This document shows, one piece after another, positions 1-8,885 of a stretch of 50,858 nt of DNA. Position 1 is the stretch's first letter. Every line of letters starts with the position of its first letter. Both the position numbers and the translations under genes were made by a program. The notes beneath the pieces are model-generated. The model saw only the letters and a list, made by a program, of their open reading frames with translations. It was not told the DNA's origin and searched no databases. Source of the stretch: Pseudomonadota bacterium (GTDB taxonomy: Bacteria; Pseudomonadota; Gammaproteobacteria; Steroidobacterales; Steroidobacteraceae); the NCBI GenBank assembly GCA_963205255.1, contig CAUJIK010000046.1, forward strand, positions 1-50,858, written 5' to 3'.

Positions 1-405
<405 letters not shown>

Positions 406-651
406 TTACTGCTGCCCCTGCTGCGCCAGTTCTTCGGGTGTGAGAGTCGTCAGCTGCAGCGCGTGGATCTCCCCGCCCATGCTCTGGCCCAGCGCCTGGT
501 ATACGCGCTGGTGCCGCTGCAGCGGGCGGCGGCCGGCGAACTCGGCCGACACCACCATGGCCTCGAAGTGCACATTGTCCTCCGAGCGCACCTGCACACG
601 GGCGTCGGGAAGGCTGTGGCGGATCAGCGTGGCGATTTCTTCAGGGGTCAT
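406..651 (-). CDS. ibaG: BolA-family protein IbaG
   Basis: An 81-residue BolA-like protein. This family partners with monothiol glutaredoxins in iron-sulfur handling, and IbaG is linked to acid stress. The sequence starts MTPEEIATLIRHSLPDA, has the BolA-type VHFEAMVVSAEFAG strand-helix segment at about residues 27-40, and LQRHQRVYQALG followed by the GGEIHALQL helix. Length and position directly before murA match ibaG (yrbA) rather than bolA itself. It is divergent from kdsD across about 60 bases. Confidence 0.93.
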   Translation of the reverse strand: MTPEEIATLIRHSLPDARVQVRSEDNVHFEAMVVSAEFAGRRPLQRHQRVYQALGQSMGGEIHALQLTTLTPEELAQQGQQ

Positions 652-695
652 TGCGGTGTGCGCCTGCGACGCAAAGGGGGGCGCGCAGTTTAAGC

Positions 696-701
696 TATGA
701 T
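696..701 (+). promoter_or_regulatory. Candidate -10 box of the kdsD-zapE operon
   Basis: TATGAT lies 12 nt before the kdsD ATG, giving a very short predicted leader. No good -35 hexamer is visible at 16-18 nt upstream, and no clear Shine-Dalgarno precedes the ATG. Confidence 0.4.
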
Positions 702-713
702 CCAGCTCGAATC

Positions 714-1697
714 ATGAGCACTCCTTCCCCCAGCGCAGCCAACCTCATCGCGGCCGCAAAACGCACCCTGGACATCGAGGCCCGCGAACTCCAGCGCCTC
801 GCCAGCCGCGTCGATGAGGCCTTTGCCGCCGCCTGCCGGCTGTGCCTGGCCGCGCCAGGCCGCATGGTGGTCACGGGCCTGGGCAAATCCGGCCATGTGG
901 GCAGCAAGATCGCCGCGACGCTGGCCAGCACCGGCTCGCCCTCCTTCTTCCTGCACGCCGCCGAGGCCAGCCACGGCGACCTCGGAATGGTGACTTCCGG
1001 CGATGTGGTGATCGCCATCTCCCATTCGGGCGAAACCGCCGAGCTGGTGTCGCTGCTGCCGCACCTCAAGCGCATCGGCACACCGGTCGTCGCGATGACC
1101 GGCCGCCCCGCCTCCACGCTGGCGCGCGAGGCCGACGTGCATCTGGACGTGAGCGTGCAGGAAGAAGCCTGCCCGCTGAACCTTGCGCCCACGGCCAGCA
1201 CCACCTCTACGCTTGCCATGGGCGATGCCCTGGCCATTGCGCTGCTCGAAGCGCGCGGCTTCACCGCCCAGGATTTCGCCCGCTCCCATCCGGGCGGAAC
1301 GCTGGGCCGCAAACTGCTGCTGCGGGTGACCGACGTGATGCGCAGCGGCGAAGCCCTGCCGCGGGTGCGCCCGGAGGCGCCGCTGGGCGAGGGCCTGGTC
1401 GAGATGAGCCGCAAGGGGCTGGGTCTCACCACCGTGGTGGACGCCGACGATCGTGTGCTCGGTGTATTCACCGATGGCGACCTGCGGCGCGCGCTGGCGC
1501 GTGGTCTGGACCTCAACGCCGCGCGCATGCATGAGGTCATGACCCCCAACCCCAAATGCATCGAGCCACGATTGCTCGCCGCCGAGGCACTGAACCGCAT
1601 GCAGGAGCACCAGATCACCGCGTTGCTGGTCACCGAAGCCGGCCGGCTGGTCGGCGCACTGAACACCAACGACCTGCTGCGCGCAGGGGTGGCCTGA
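714..1697 (+). CDS. kdsD: Arabinose-5-phosphate isomerase KdsD
   Basis: A 327-residue protein that interconverts ribulose 5-phosphate and arabinose 5-phosphate, the first step toward Kdo for LPS. An N-terminal SIS domain carries TGLGKSG (residues 54-60) and SHSGE (103-107), followed by the family-typical ACPLNLAPTASTT and SHPGGTLGR. Two CBS repeats fill about residues 205-325. The start at ATG 714 is chosen because homologues begin close to it; the frame is open back to 651 without family-like sequence. The stop overlaps the kdsC start (TGATG), showing translational coupling. Confidence 0.96.
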   Translation: MSTPSPSAANLIAAAKRTLDIEARELQRLASRVDEAFAAACRLCLAAPGRMVVTGLGKSGHVGSKIAATLASTGSPSFFLHAAEASHGDLGMVTSGDVVIAISHSGETAELVSLLPHLKRIGTPVVAMTGRPASTLAREADVHLDVSVQEEACPLNLAPTASTTSTLAMGDALAIALLEARGFTAQDFARSHPGGTLGRKLLLRVTDVMRSGEALPRVRPEAPLGEGLVEMSRKGLGLTTVVDADDRVLGVFTDGDLRRALARGLDLNAARMHEVMTPNPKCIEPRLLAAEALNRMQEHQITALLVTEAGRLVGALNTNDLLRAGVA

Positions 1698-2209
1698 TGG
1701 CGCGGCGCAAGCGCCTGCTCACGGCCGCCCGGGCCCGCGGCCTGCGCCTGCTGGTGCTGGACGTGGATGGCGTGCTCACCGATGGCGGCCTGTGGTTCGG
1801 CCCGCGCGGCGAGGTCCAGAAGCGCTTCCATGTGCGCGACGGGCACGGCATCAAGCTGCTGCAGCAGGCGGGCATTGCCGTGGCGGTGATCTCCGGTCGC
1901 CGCAGCGCGGCGGTCGCGCGGCGCTGCAAGGAACTGGGCATCCGCCATGTATTCCAGGGCGTGGCTGACAAATGGCTGGTGCTGGAGCGGCTACTGCAGC
2001 GCCTCGAGCTGACGCCGGCCGAGGTGGTCTGCGTCGGCGACGACACGCCCGACATCCCGCTGTTCCTGCGCGCCGGCTACGCGGTGACCGTGAGCGACGC
2101 GCACCCCCTTGCGCTGGCCGCCGCCGACCGCGCCACCACCCTGCCCGGCGGCCAGGGCGCGGTGCGCGAACTGTGCGACTGGCTGCTGCGCGCCCGGAGC
2201 GCCGTGTGA
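1697..2209 (+). CDS. kdsC: 3-deoxy-D-manno-octulosonate 8-phosphate phosphatase KdsC
   Basis: A 170-residue HAD-superfamily phosphatase that removes phosphate from Kdo-8-P. The nucleophile motif LDVDGVLTDG is at residues 21-30 (Asp22 and Asp24), the Ser motif in AVISGRRS at about 63-70, and the late acidic motif GDDTPDIP at 114-121. Like other KdsC proteins it lacks a cap domain, which fits the short length. The start overlaps kdsD and the stop overlaps the GTG start of lptC. Together with kdsD it forms the Kdo half of this LPS operon; kdsA and kdsB are not in the window. Confidence 0.95.
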   Translation: MARRKRLLTAARARGLRLLVLDVDGVLTDGGLWFGPRGEVQKRFHVRDGHGIKLLQQAGIAVAVISGRRSAAVARRCKELGIRHVFQGVADKWLVLERLLQRLELTPAEVVCVGDDTPDIPLFLRAGYAVTVSDAHPLALAAADRATTLPGGQGAVRELCDWLLRARSAV

Positions 2210-2796
2210 AGCGCCGTCATCTTCTGATGCTGGTGCTCGGCGTGGTGGCGCTGGCAATGGCCTTCGTGCTGGGCAGCGGCGGCGGCACTCCCACCTTGCG
2301 GCTCGGAGACAGCAGCGGCGACCCCGAGGGCAGCTATGGGTTCGTCGCCCGCGATGTGGTGGTGCAGCAGACCGACGCCAGCGGACGCATGCAATATGAA
2401 GTGGTGGCCGCGCAGGTGGAGCGGCGCGACGACAGCTCGCCGGTGGTCGCGCGCGAACTGACCTTGCAGTACGAGCCAGTGGACAAGGCCGGCAGCGTGG
2501 TGCCGGGGCGCCGCTGGACGCTGCGGGCCGACGAAGGGCAGCTTCCCGGCGACACCGACGAACTCCAGCTCGCCGGCAATGTGGAGGTCAATGCACAGCT
2601 GTCGCGTCCGGGGCGCCCCCTGATAGTGCACACCGACCGGCTCACCTACCACACGCTCGAGCAGACACTGGACACCAACGCGCAGGTGCGCTTCGCCTGG
2701 GGTCGCCAGCAGCTCGAGGGCACCGGACTCAAAGCCAATGTCGAGGCCGGAACGCTGACGCTAGAATCCGATGTACATGGCCGCATTTCCCCCTGA
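2206..2796 (+). CDS. lptC: LPS export system protein LptC
   Basis: A 196-residue bitopic inner-membrane protein that passes LPS from the LptB2FG transporter to LptA. One hydrophobic segment (about residues 7-23) is followed by a periplasmic domain with the family-like YGFVARDVVV start and GRRWTLRADEGQLPGDTDELQLAGNVEV near residues 100-130. The proposed start is the GTG at 2206, overlapping the kdsC stop; an in-frame ATG at 2227 would shorten the basic N-terminus (VKRRH) that favours correct membrane insertion. The 3' end overlaps lptA by 26 nt. Confidence 0.9.
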   Translation: MKRRHLLMLVLGVVALAMAFVLGSGGGTPTLRLGDSSGDPEGSYGFVARDVVVQQTDASGRMQYEVVAAQVERRDDSSPVVARELTLQYEPVDKAGSVVPGRRWTLRADEGQLPGDTDELQLAGNVEVNAQLSRPGRPLIVHTDRLTYHTLEQTLDTNAQVRFAWGRQQLEGTGLKANVEAGTLTLESDVHGRISP

Positions 2797-3382
2797 ACTC
2801 ACCCGACTGATTGCTCTGGCGATGCTGGCATGCGCGGCGGTGGCACGGGCGGCCGAGCCTGCGACCATCGACATCGACGCCGGCGCGCTGCATGTGGACA
2901 CCACCGCCAACCGGCTGCTGCTCAAGCCCGTGCAGATCCGGCAGGGCGCGATGTCGATCCGCGCCGACGAGGCCTGGGTCAGCGGCGTGGAAATCAATTT
3001 CTCCAACACCGAGTGGCGTTTCAGCGGCGCCGTGCACATCACTTTCGACGGCGGCGAGCTGGACGCCAGCGAAGCCACCGCGAAGTTCCTCGGCAACCGG
3101 CTGCAGACCGCCCATGCCACGGGTGGCCCCGCGACCTTCTCGCATACCGGCGCGGACAACGACCGGCTCAGCCGCGGCCGCGCCTCCACCATCGAGTACA
3201 ACGTGCCGCAGGGACGCATACGGCTCGCGGGTGATGTGTGGTTCAGCGATGGTCGCGGCGAGGTCGCGACGAGCGCTCCCCTGACCTACAGCCTCGCCGG
3301 CCGGCTCGTGGACGGCGAGCGCGTGCAGATCCGCATCATCGAGGATGCCGTACCCGAGGCGCCGCGGAGCACACCGCCATGA
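2771..3382 (+). CDS. lptA: LPS transport periplasmic protein LptA
   Basis: A 203-residue periplasmic protein that bridges LptC and the outer-membrane LptD. Residues 1-28 form a Sec signal peptide ending in an ARAA-type site. The mature part is an OstA-like beta-jellyroll, with the usual conversion of one motif to the next ([20 protein letters not shown], then [13 protein letters not shown], then [20 protein letters not shown]). It overlaps lptC at the front, and its TGA overlaps the ATG of lptB (ATGA). Confidence 0.93.
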   Translation: MYMAAFPPELTRLIALAMLACAAVARAAEPATIDIDAGALHVDTTANRLLLKPVQIRQGAMSIRADEAWVSGVEINFSNTEWRFSGAVHITFDGGELDASEATAKFLGNRLQTAHATGGPATFSHTGADNDRLSRGRASTIEYNVPQGRIRLAGDVWFSDGRGEVATSAPLTYSLAGRLVDGERVQIRIIEDAVPEAPRSTPP

Positions 3383-4110
3383 GTGCTCAGACGTTGCGCG
3401 CAGAGCACCTGCGCAAGAGCTATCGCGGACGCTGCGTGGTCGAAGACCTGTGTCTGGCAGTGGAACCGGGCGAGATCGTGGGGCTGCTGGGAGCCAATGG
3501 CGCCGGCAAGACCACGGCCTTCTACATGATCGTGGGCCTGGTCAGCGCGGACTCGGGCCGCGTGATGCTGGGCGACACCGACCTTTCCACTCTGCCGATG
3601 CACCGCCGCGCGCAGCTGGGCGTGGGCTACCTGCCGCAGGAGCCTTCGGTGTTCCGGCGCCTGTCGGTCGAAGACAACATCCTCGCCATTCTCGAAACGC
3701 GCACCGAACTGGACCACGCCACCCGCGCCACCCGTCTGGAAGAGCTGCTGGATGAGCTGCGCATCGGCCATGTGCGCGCCAGCGCCGGCATGGCATTGTC
3801 CGGCGGCGAGCGGCGGCGCGTGGAAATCGCGCGGGCGCTGGCCGCGGAACCGCGCTTCATCCTGCTCGACGAGCCTTTCGCGGGCGTCGACCCCCTATCG
3901 GTGGTGGACATCCAGCGGATCATGCGCGAGCTCGCGGGCAAAGGCATCGGCGTGCTCATCACCGACCACAACGTGCGTGAGACCCTGGGGGTGTGCAACC
4001 GCGCCTGCATCGTGGACCACGGCAACGTGATCGCGGTCGGCACCGCCGACGAAATCCTCGCCAATGCCCAGGTCCGCGAGGTGTACCTGGGCCAGCACTT
4101 CCGGATGTAA
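3379..4110 (+). CDS. lptB: LPS export ABC transporter ATPase LptB
   Basis: A 243-residue ABC ATPase that powers LPS extraction from the inner membrane with LptF and LptG (not in this window). Walker [10 protein letters not shown] is at residues 38-46, the signature [12 protein letters not shown] at 140-151, Walker [10 protein letters not shown] at 161-169, and the switch His in TDHNVRETL. The frame is open upstream to 3238, but homologues start at the ATG used here, which overlaps the lptA stop. rpoN begins at the very next base after the stop. Confidence 0.97.
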   Translation: MSAQTLRAEHLRKSYRGRCVVEDLCLAVEPGEIVGLLGANGAGKTTAFYMIVGLVSADSGRVMLGDTDLSTLPMHRRAQLGVGYLPQEPSVFRRLSVEDNILAILETRTELDHATRATRLEELLDELRIGHVRASAGMALSGGERRRVEIARALAAEPRFILLDEPFAGVDPLSVVDIQRIMRELAGKGIGVLITDHNVRETLGVCNRACIVDHGNVIAVGTADEILANAQVREVYLGQHFRM

Positions 4111-5568
4111 ATGCTCAAGGCTTCACTGCAGTTACGGTTGGGTCAACAGCTGACAATGACCCCGCAGCTCCAGCAGGCCATAAGGCTGCTGCAACTGCCG
4201 TCGCTGGAATTGCAGGCGCATATCCGCGAACTGCTCGAATCCAATGTGATGCTCGAGGCCGAGGAAGAGGATCTGGAAGCCACGGCTTCCTTCGAGGCGT
4301 TGGGCGCCGACCCGAACGAGCGCGCCCCCGACAGCGGCGAAGAGTCCGGCAGCACCGTCGAACAGGAACCCCAGGTCGAGATCATCGAGGACGGCTGGAA
4401 CGAGACCTCCGCCGCCCCGGGCGAGACGCCCTGGAGCGGTGACGACGAGGACCGCCAGCAGGAGTATCAGGATGCGCGCGGCGAAACCCTGCACGAGCAC
4501 CTGCTCTGGCAGCTGGAGTTCGCGCGACTCGAGCAGCGGGAGCTCGCCATTGGCCGCGCGATCATCGACGCCATCAACGACGACGGCTATCTGACCGAGC
4601 CCTTCGATGCGATTGCCGCGACGCTCAAGCCCGAGATCCAGGCCGAAGCAGCCGAGATCGGGGAGATGCTGCAGATCGTGCAGACGCTGGACCCGCTGGG
4701 TGTGGGCGCGCGCTCGGTATCCGAGTGCGTGCAGCTGCAGCTGGCCGCGCTGGACCGCGGGACACCCGGCGTGGACACGGCGCTCGCGATCGCCGCCTCC
4801 CATCTGGACCGGGTGGCGCAGCGCGACATATCCGGCCTCAAGCGCGAACTGAAGGTTCCGGACGAGGAAATCGAACAGGCGCTGGTGCTGGTTCGCGGCT
4901 GCCACCCCCGCCCCGGCGCCCAGATCAGCTCCAGCACCGCGGAATATGTCGTTCCGGACGTATTCGTGCGCCGTACACCGGGCGGCGGCTGGACGGTGGA
5001 GATGAACTCAGCCATCCTGCCAAGGGTGCGTGTGAACCAGAGCTATGCCAGCCTGATCGGGCGCGCGGCCAGCCACGCCGGCATGCGTGCGCAGCTGCAG
5101 GAGGCCCGCTGGCTGATCAAGAGCCTGGAGATCCGCCACGACACGCTGCTGAAGGTGGCGCGCTCCATCGTGGAGCGGCAGGCCGCCTTCCTGGAGCAGG
5201 GTGAGGAGCACATGAAGCCGATGATCCTGCGCGACATCGCCCAGGCCATAGGCATGCACGAGTCAACGGTCTCGCGCGTGACGGCCGGCAAGTACATGCA
5301 CACTCCGCGCGGCGTGTTCGAGCTGCGCTATTTCTTCTCGAGCCAGATCGAAGCGACCGATGGCTCGGGCACCTCGTCCACGGCAATCCGGGCCAAGATC
5401 CGCAAGCTCATCCGTGAGGAGCCAGCGGGCACGCCCCTGAGTGACAGCCGCATCGCCGAGCTGCTGTCCGGGGAAGGCATCCCGGTTGCCCGACGCACCG
5501 TGGCCAAGTACCGCGAGGCCATGGGAATCGCCCCCTCAAGTGAACGCAAGCGCGCCCAGGCGCAATGA
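4111..5568 (+). CDS. rpoN: RNA polymerase sigma-54 factor RpoN
   Basis: A 485-residue sigma-54. The activator-responsive region I is visible at residues 1-50 (KASLQLRLGQQLTMTPQLQQ), followed by an acidic region II with many Glu/Asp (about 50-125), the core-binding domain, a helix-turn-helix around DIAQAIGMHESTVSRVT, and the RpoN box ARRTVAKYRE at about 460-469 that reads the -24 element. Start ATG abuts the lptB stop. The lptB-rpoN-hpf order is conserved in Gammaproteobacteria. No enhancer-binding activator is encoded in the window. Confidence 0.97.
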   Translation: MLKASLQLRLGQQLTMTPQLQQAIRLLQLPSLELQAHIRELLESNVMLEAEEEDLEATASFEALGADPNERAPDSGEESGSTVEQEPQVEIIEDGWNETSAAPGETPWSGDDEDRQQEYQDARGETLHEHLLWQLEFARLEQRELAIGRAIIDAINDDGYLTEPFDAIAATLKPEIQAEAAEIGEMLQIVQTLDPLGVGARSVSECVQLQLAALDRGTPGVDTALAIAASHLDRVAQRDISGLKRELKVPDEEIEQALVLVRGCHPRPGAQISSSTAEYVVPDVFVRRTPGGGWTVEMNSAILPRVRVNQSYASLIGRAASHAGMRAQLQEARWLIKSLEIRHDTLLKVARSIVERQAAFLEQGEEHMKPMILRDIAQAIGMHESTVSRVTAGKYMHTPRGVFELRYFFSSQIEATDGSGTSSTAIRAKIRKLIREEPAGTPLSDSRIAELLSGEGIPVARRTVAKYREAMGIAPSSERKRAQAQ

Positions 5569-5582
5569 CAATGGAGAACATC

Positions 5583-5903
5583 ATGCAGTTGAAGGTCACG
5601 GGCCACCACGTCGAGATCACCGAATCCATGCGTGCCTATGTCGAGAAGAAGTTCGAGCGCATCGTGCGTCACTTCGACAGCGTCATAGACCTGCACTGCG
5701 TGCTCAGCGTCGACAAGCTGCAGCACAAGGCCGAAGTCACGCTGCACGTCAGCGGCAGCCATATCCACGTCGATGCGGTGGACACCAACATGTACGCGGC
5801 GATCGATTCGCTCACCGACAAGCTGGACCGGGCCGTGGTCAAGCACAAGGAAAAGCGCCAGGACCACCACGCGGACGAAGGCCGCCGGGCCGCGCGGGTC
5901 TAG
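5583..5903 (+). CDS. hpf: Ribosome hibernation promoting factor HPF
   Basis: A 106-residue HPF/YfiA-family protein that binds the 30S decoding site in stationary phase and promotes 100S dimers. It begins MQLKVTGHHVEITESMR, with YVEKKFERIVRHFD and HIHVDAVDTNMYAAIDSLTDKLD typical of the short HPF form. Three in-frame ATGs exist (5565, 5571, 5583). The third is chosen because homologues begin there and GGAG lies 6 nt before it; the first overlaps the rpoN stop. Only two bases separate the stop from rapZ, leaving no room for ptsN. Confidence 0.93.
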   Translation: MQLKVTGHHVEITESMRAYVEKKFERIVRHFDSVIDLHCVLSVDKLQHKAEVTLHVSGSHIHVDAVDTNMYAAIDSLTDKLDRAVVKHKEKRQDHHADEGRRAARV

Positions 5904-5905
5904 GG

Positions 5906-6820
5906 ATGCCAGAGGCCGTGCGGCTGATCGTCATCAGTGGATTGTCCGGGTCAGGCAAGAGCGTCGCGCTCAAGCTGCTGGAGGACCACGACTTCTACTG
6001 CGTCGACAACATTCCGGCTGCGCTGCTGAAGCCCTTCGTGGCGCACACGCTGCGCAGCCCGGACCGGCTCTATCACCGCACGGCCGTCGGCATCGATGCG
6101 CGCAATTCCGCCGCCGAGATCGCCACCGTTCCCGATCTGGTGCGGGAACTCAAATCCTCGGGGATAGACTGCGAGCTCATCTTCCTCACCGCCAGCGACG
6201 ATGAGCTGCTGCGCCGCTATGCCGAAACGCGTCGCAAGCACCCGCTGAGCCGCGGCAGCGAAGGGCTGCGCGAGGCCATCCAGCTGGAACGCACGCTGCT
6301 CGACCCCATCGCCCAGGCCTCGGACATGATCGTCGACACCTCGCGCGAGGGCACGCAGACCCTGCGCGAGACCATGCGTCATCGCATCGAGCAGCGGCAC
6401 CGGCCGCGGCTGTCCATCCTGTTCGAGTCTTTCGGCTTCAAGTACGGGCTGCCCGGCGACGCGGATTTCGTCTTCGATGCGCGCTCGCTGCCCAACCCCT
6501 ACTGGGAACCGCATCTGCGCGCGCTCACCGGCCGCGACGCCGAGGTTGGCGCCTACATCGAAAAAGATCCCGGCCTGCCACGGCTGGTCACGGACATCAC
6601 GGCTTTTATCGAGGCGCGCATCGGCGAATTCCACGCCTCCAGCCGCCGCTATCTCACCGCGGCCATCGGCTGCACCGGCGGGCAGCACCGCTCGGTGTAC
6701 CTGGTCGAACGCATCGCGGCGGATTTCGCCACCCGCCACCGCGACGTGTCGGCATACCACTCCGAATTGCCTGGCGCCGTGGTGTTCCAGCCAGCCACTC
6801 CCGGCGGCGCCGCGCGTTGA
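5906..6820 (+). CDS. rapZ: RNase adapter protein RapZ
   Basis: A 304-residue RapZ (YvcJ family). In enterobacteria RapZ binds GlmZ and guides its cleavage by RNase E, controlling GlmS and thus cell-envelope precursor supply. Walker A GLSGSGKS is at residues 12-19, DNIPAALLK follows, and the C-terminal domain has the conserved FGFKYGLP, FDARSLPNP and GCTGGQHRSV (about 255-264). Whether GlmZ-type sRNAs exist here cannot be seen. It sits directly after hpf, without the ptsN and hprK genes usually placed between them. Its TGA overlaps the TTG start of zapE. Confidence 0.95.
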   Translation: MPEAVRLIVISGLSGSGKSVALKLLEDHDFYCVDNIPAALLKPFVAHTLRSPDRLYHRTAVGIDARNSAAEIATVPDLVRELKSSGIDCELIFLTASDDELLRRYAETRRKHPLSRGSEGLREAIQLERTLLDPIAQASDMIVDTSREGTQTLRETMRHRIEQRHRPRLSILFESFGFKYGLPGDADFVFDARSLPNPYWEPHLRALTGRDAEVGAYIEKDPGLPRLVTDITAFIEARIGEFHASSRRYLTAAIGCTGGQHRSVYLVERIAADFATRHRDVSAYHSELPGAVVFQPATPGGAAR

Positions 6821-7947
6821 GTCAAGGTCCGTCGCTCGTAGAGGTCTACGATGACCTGCTCGCCAGTGGCGAGATGCAGCCGGATGCCGCGCAACGCGCG
6901 GTCATGCTGCACCTCGACGCCCTGTGGCACTGCCTGCAACGGCCGCGCCCGGCGACCGCGCGGCGCTGGCTGAGCCACATCGGGTTGCGGGCCGCGGATC
7001 GTCCCTGCCGCGGCCTGTATCTGTGGGGCGGCGTCGGTCGCGGCAAGACCTGGCTGGTGGACGAGTTCTGCCAGCTGTTGCCGGCAGGTTCCACGCAGCG
7101 CCTGCACTTCCAGCATTTCATTCGCGACATCCACGCCGGTCTCAACCAGCTGCGGCACCGCGACCGGCCACTGGAGATCCTGGCCGGCCAGATCGCGGAA
7201 GACACGCGCGTGCTGTGCCTCGATGAATTCCAGGTGGTCGACATCGGCGACGCGATGATCCTGTACGGACTCATCGCGGGCCTGCTCAAGCACGGCGTGG
7301 TGCTGGTGGTAACCTCGAACACGCCGCCGGAACGCCTCTACGAAGGCGGACTGCAGCGCGAACGCTTCCTGCCGGCGATCGAACTGCTGAAGCAGGAACT
7401 GGACGTGGTGGAGATGGGCACCGGCCCGGACTACCGCCTGCGGGAACTGACCGACTCCGGCACCTGGTTCGATTCCACGCAGCCGGACGCCGCGCCGCGC
7501 ATGGAAAACCTGTTCCTGCGGCTGGCTGGCGCGGCGCCGGTGCAGGAGAACACGCCGCTGCGCATCCTGGGTCGCACGGTGCACGCGCGGCGCACCGCGC
7601 CCGGCATGGCGTGGTTCTCGTTCCCGGCGCTGTGCGAAGGGCCGCGCGGCGCCGAGGACTACCTCACGCTGGCGGAAGAACTGCACACGCTGTTCCTTTC
7701 GGAAGTGCCGGTGCTCGACGACAACAGCAACGATGCCACGCGGCGCTTCATCAGCCTCATCGACGAACTTTACGACCGCGACGTCAGCACGGTGATCGCG
7801 GCGGCGGCGCAGCCCCAGGACCTCTATCGCGGCCAGCGCCTGGCGCAGCCCTTCGAGCGCACCGCGAGCCGCCTCATCGAGATGCGCGGCAGCGAATACC
7901 TGTCACGCGGCCTTCAGGCCGCTACCCGGGAACGCGTCCGCCGGTAG
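6817..7947 (+). CDS. zapE: Cell division protein ZapE (AFG1-like ATPase)
   Basis: A 376-residue AFG1/ZapE-type ATPase. ZapE acts on the FtsZ ring late in division in E. coli. Walker A GGVGRGKT is at residues 71-78 and Walker B LCLDEFQVVD at about 133-142; TSNTPPERLYEGGLQRERFLPAI and RRFISLIDELYD are family blocks. The likely start is TTG 6817, overlapping the rapZ stop; no better ATG precedes the conserved YDDLLASGEM region. The 3' end overlaps the convergent rarD gene by 34 nt. Confidence 0.92.
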   Translation: MSQGPSLVEVYDDLLASGEMQPDAAQRAVMLHLDALWHCLQRPRPATARRWLSHIGLRAADRPCRGLYLWGGVGRGKTWLVDEFCQLLPAGSTQRLHFQHFIRDIHAGLNQLRHRDRPLEILAGQIAEDTRVLCLDEFQVVDIGDAMILYGLIAGLLKHGVVLVVTSNTPPERLYEGGLQRERFLPAIELLKQELDVVEMGTGPDYRLRELTDSGTWFDSTQPDAAPRMENLFLRLAGAAPVQENTPLRILGRTVHARRTAPGMAWFSFPALCEGPRGAEDYLTLAEELHTLFLSEVPVLDDNSNDATRRFISLIDELYDRDVSTVIAAAAQPQDLYRGQRLAQPFERTASRLIEMRGSEYLSRGLQAATRERVRR

Positions 7948-8810
7948 CGCCAAATGCCGTCGGCGGTGAAGATGGCGAGCGCGATCCAAATGGCGCCGAA
8001 GGCCACCTGCCGCGACACGCCGAAGGGCTCGTGCAGCCAGACCACGCCGAGCAGCAGCGTGACGGTGGGCGCGATGTACTGCAACACGCCCAGCAGCGTC
8101 ATGGGAACACGCCGCGCCGCGTAGGCGAACAGCGCCAGGGGCAGCGCCGTGATCGGCCCGCCGACCACCAGCAGCACATCATTGAGCGGCTGGCCGTGCA
8201 GGAAGCTGCCGGTCCCCTTGTGCTCGCACCACAACAGATAGGCGACCGCCGGCAGCAACAGCAGCGTGCTTTCCACCGCCAGACCCGGCACCGCCGGGAA
8301 AGGCACCAGCTTGCGCACCAGCCCGTACAGCGCGAAGCTGATCGCCAGCAGCAGCGACACCCATGGAGGAGCACCGAGCGTCACTGCCAGCCAGAGCACG
8401 CCGGCGGCGGCGATCAGCACGGCCACGATCTGCGGCCCGTTGAGACGCTCCCGCAGCACCGCCACCGCCAGCAGGATGTTGACCAGCGGCGTGATGAAAT
8501 AACCCAGGCTGGTGTCCACCACATGGCCGGAGGTCACGGCGATGACGTAGATCCCCCAGTTCACGGAGATCAGCAGCGCGCTGACCGACAGCAGCAGCAG
8601 CGTGCGCGGCGCGATGGCGCGCACCCAGCCCAGGTCACCGCGCAGCAGCAGCCAGGCCCATGCGGCCAGCGCGCACCACACCACGCGATGGGCGAGCAGC
8701 TGCAGGTGCGGAATGGAGGTGAACCATATCCAGTACAGCGGAAACAGCCCCCATACCATGAAGGCAAGCGTCGCCGACCAAGCGCCACGGGCCGCCTCGC
8801 TGGTACTCAA
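7914..8810 (-). CDS. rarD: RarD-type EamA-family permease
   Basis: A 298-residue inner-membrane protein of the drug/metabolite transporter superfamily, RarD subfamily (chloramphenicol-sensitive protein RarD; substrate unknown). About ten hydrophobic segments are visible. Family blocks include MVWGLFPLYW, HRVVWCALAAW, SVNWGIYVIAV, SLGYFITPL and LGVLQYIAPT. The start is taken as TTG at 8810, preceded by GAGG 8 nt upstream, giving a 17-residue lead to MVWG like the E. coli protein; the first in-frame ATG would remove part of the first membrane helix. It is divergent from pdhA and convergent with zapE, whose end it overlaps. Confidence 0.9.
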   Translation of the reverse strand: MSTSEAARGAWSATLAFMVWGLFPLYWIWFTSIPHLQLLAHRVVWCALAAWAWLLLRGDLGWVRAIAPRTLLLLSVSALLISVNWGIYVIAVTSGHVVDTSLGYFITPLVNILLAVAVLRERLNGPQIVAVLIAAAGVLWLAVTLGAPPWVSLLLAISFALYGLVRKLVPFPAVPGLAVESTLLLLPAVAYLLWCEHKGTGSFLHGQPLNDVLLVVGGPITALPLALFAYAARRVPMTLLGVLQYIAPTVTLLLGVVWLHEPFGVSRQVAFGAIWIALAIFTADGIWRYRRTRSRVAA

Positions 8811-8885
8811 CTGGTGAGCCTCATGCCGGACCTGATAACTTCTCGTTGTACCGGGCGGGAAACGCCCCGGGGAGCAGGACGAACC

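Noticed and set aside
690..1948. Long minus-strand reading frames opposite kdsD and kdsC
   Set aside because: They mirror real genes in a GC-rich genome, have no family-like sequence, and are rich in Ala/Arg/Gly from codon shadowing.
7611..8885. In-frame extension of pdhA upstream for more than 400 codons
   Set aside because: It runs antisense through rarD, has no E1-like sequence, and is rich in Gln/Arg/His. The TTG at 8886 has a good Shine-Dalgarno and matches homologues.
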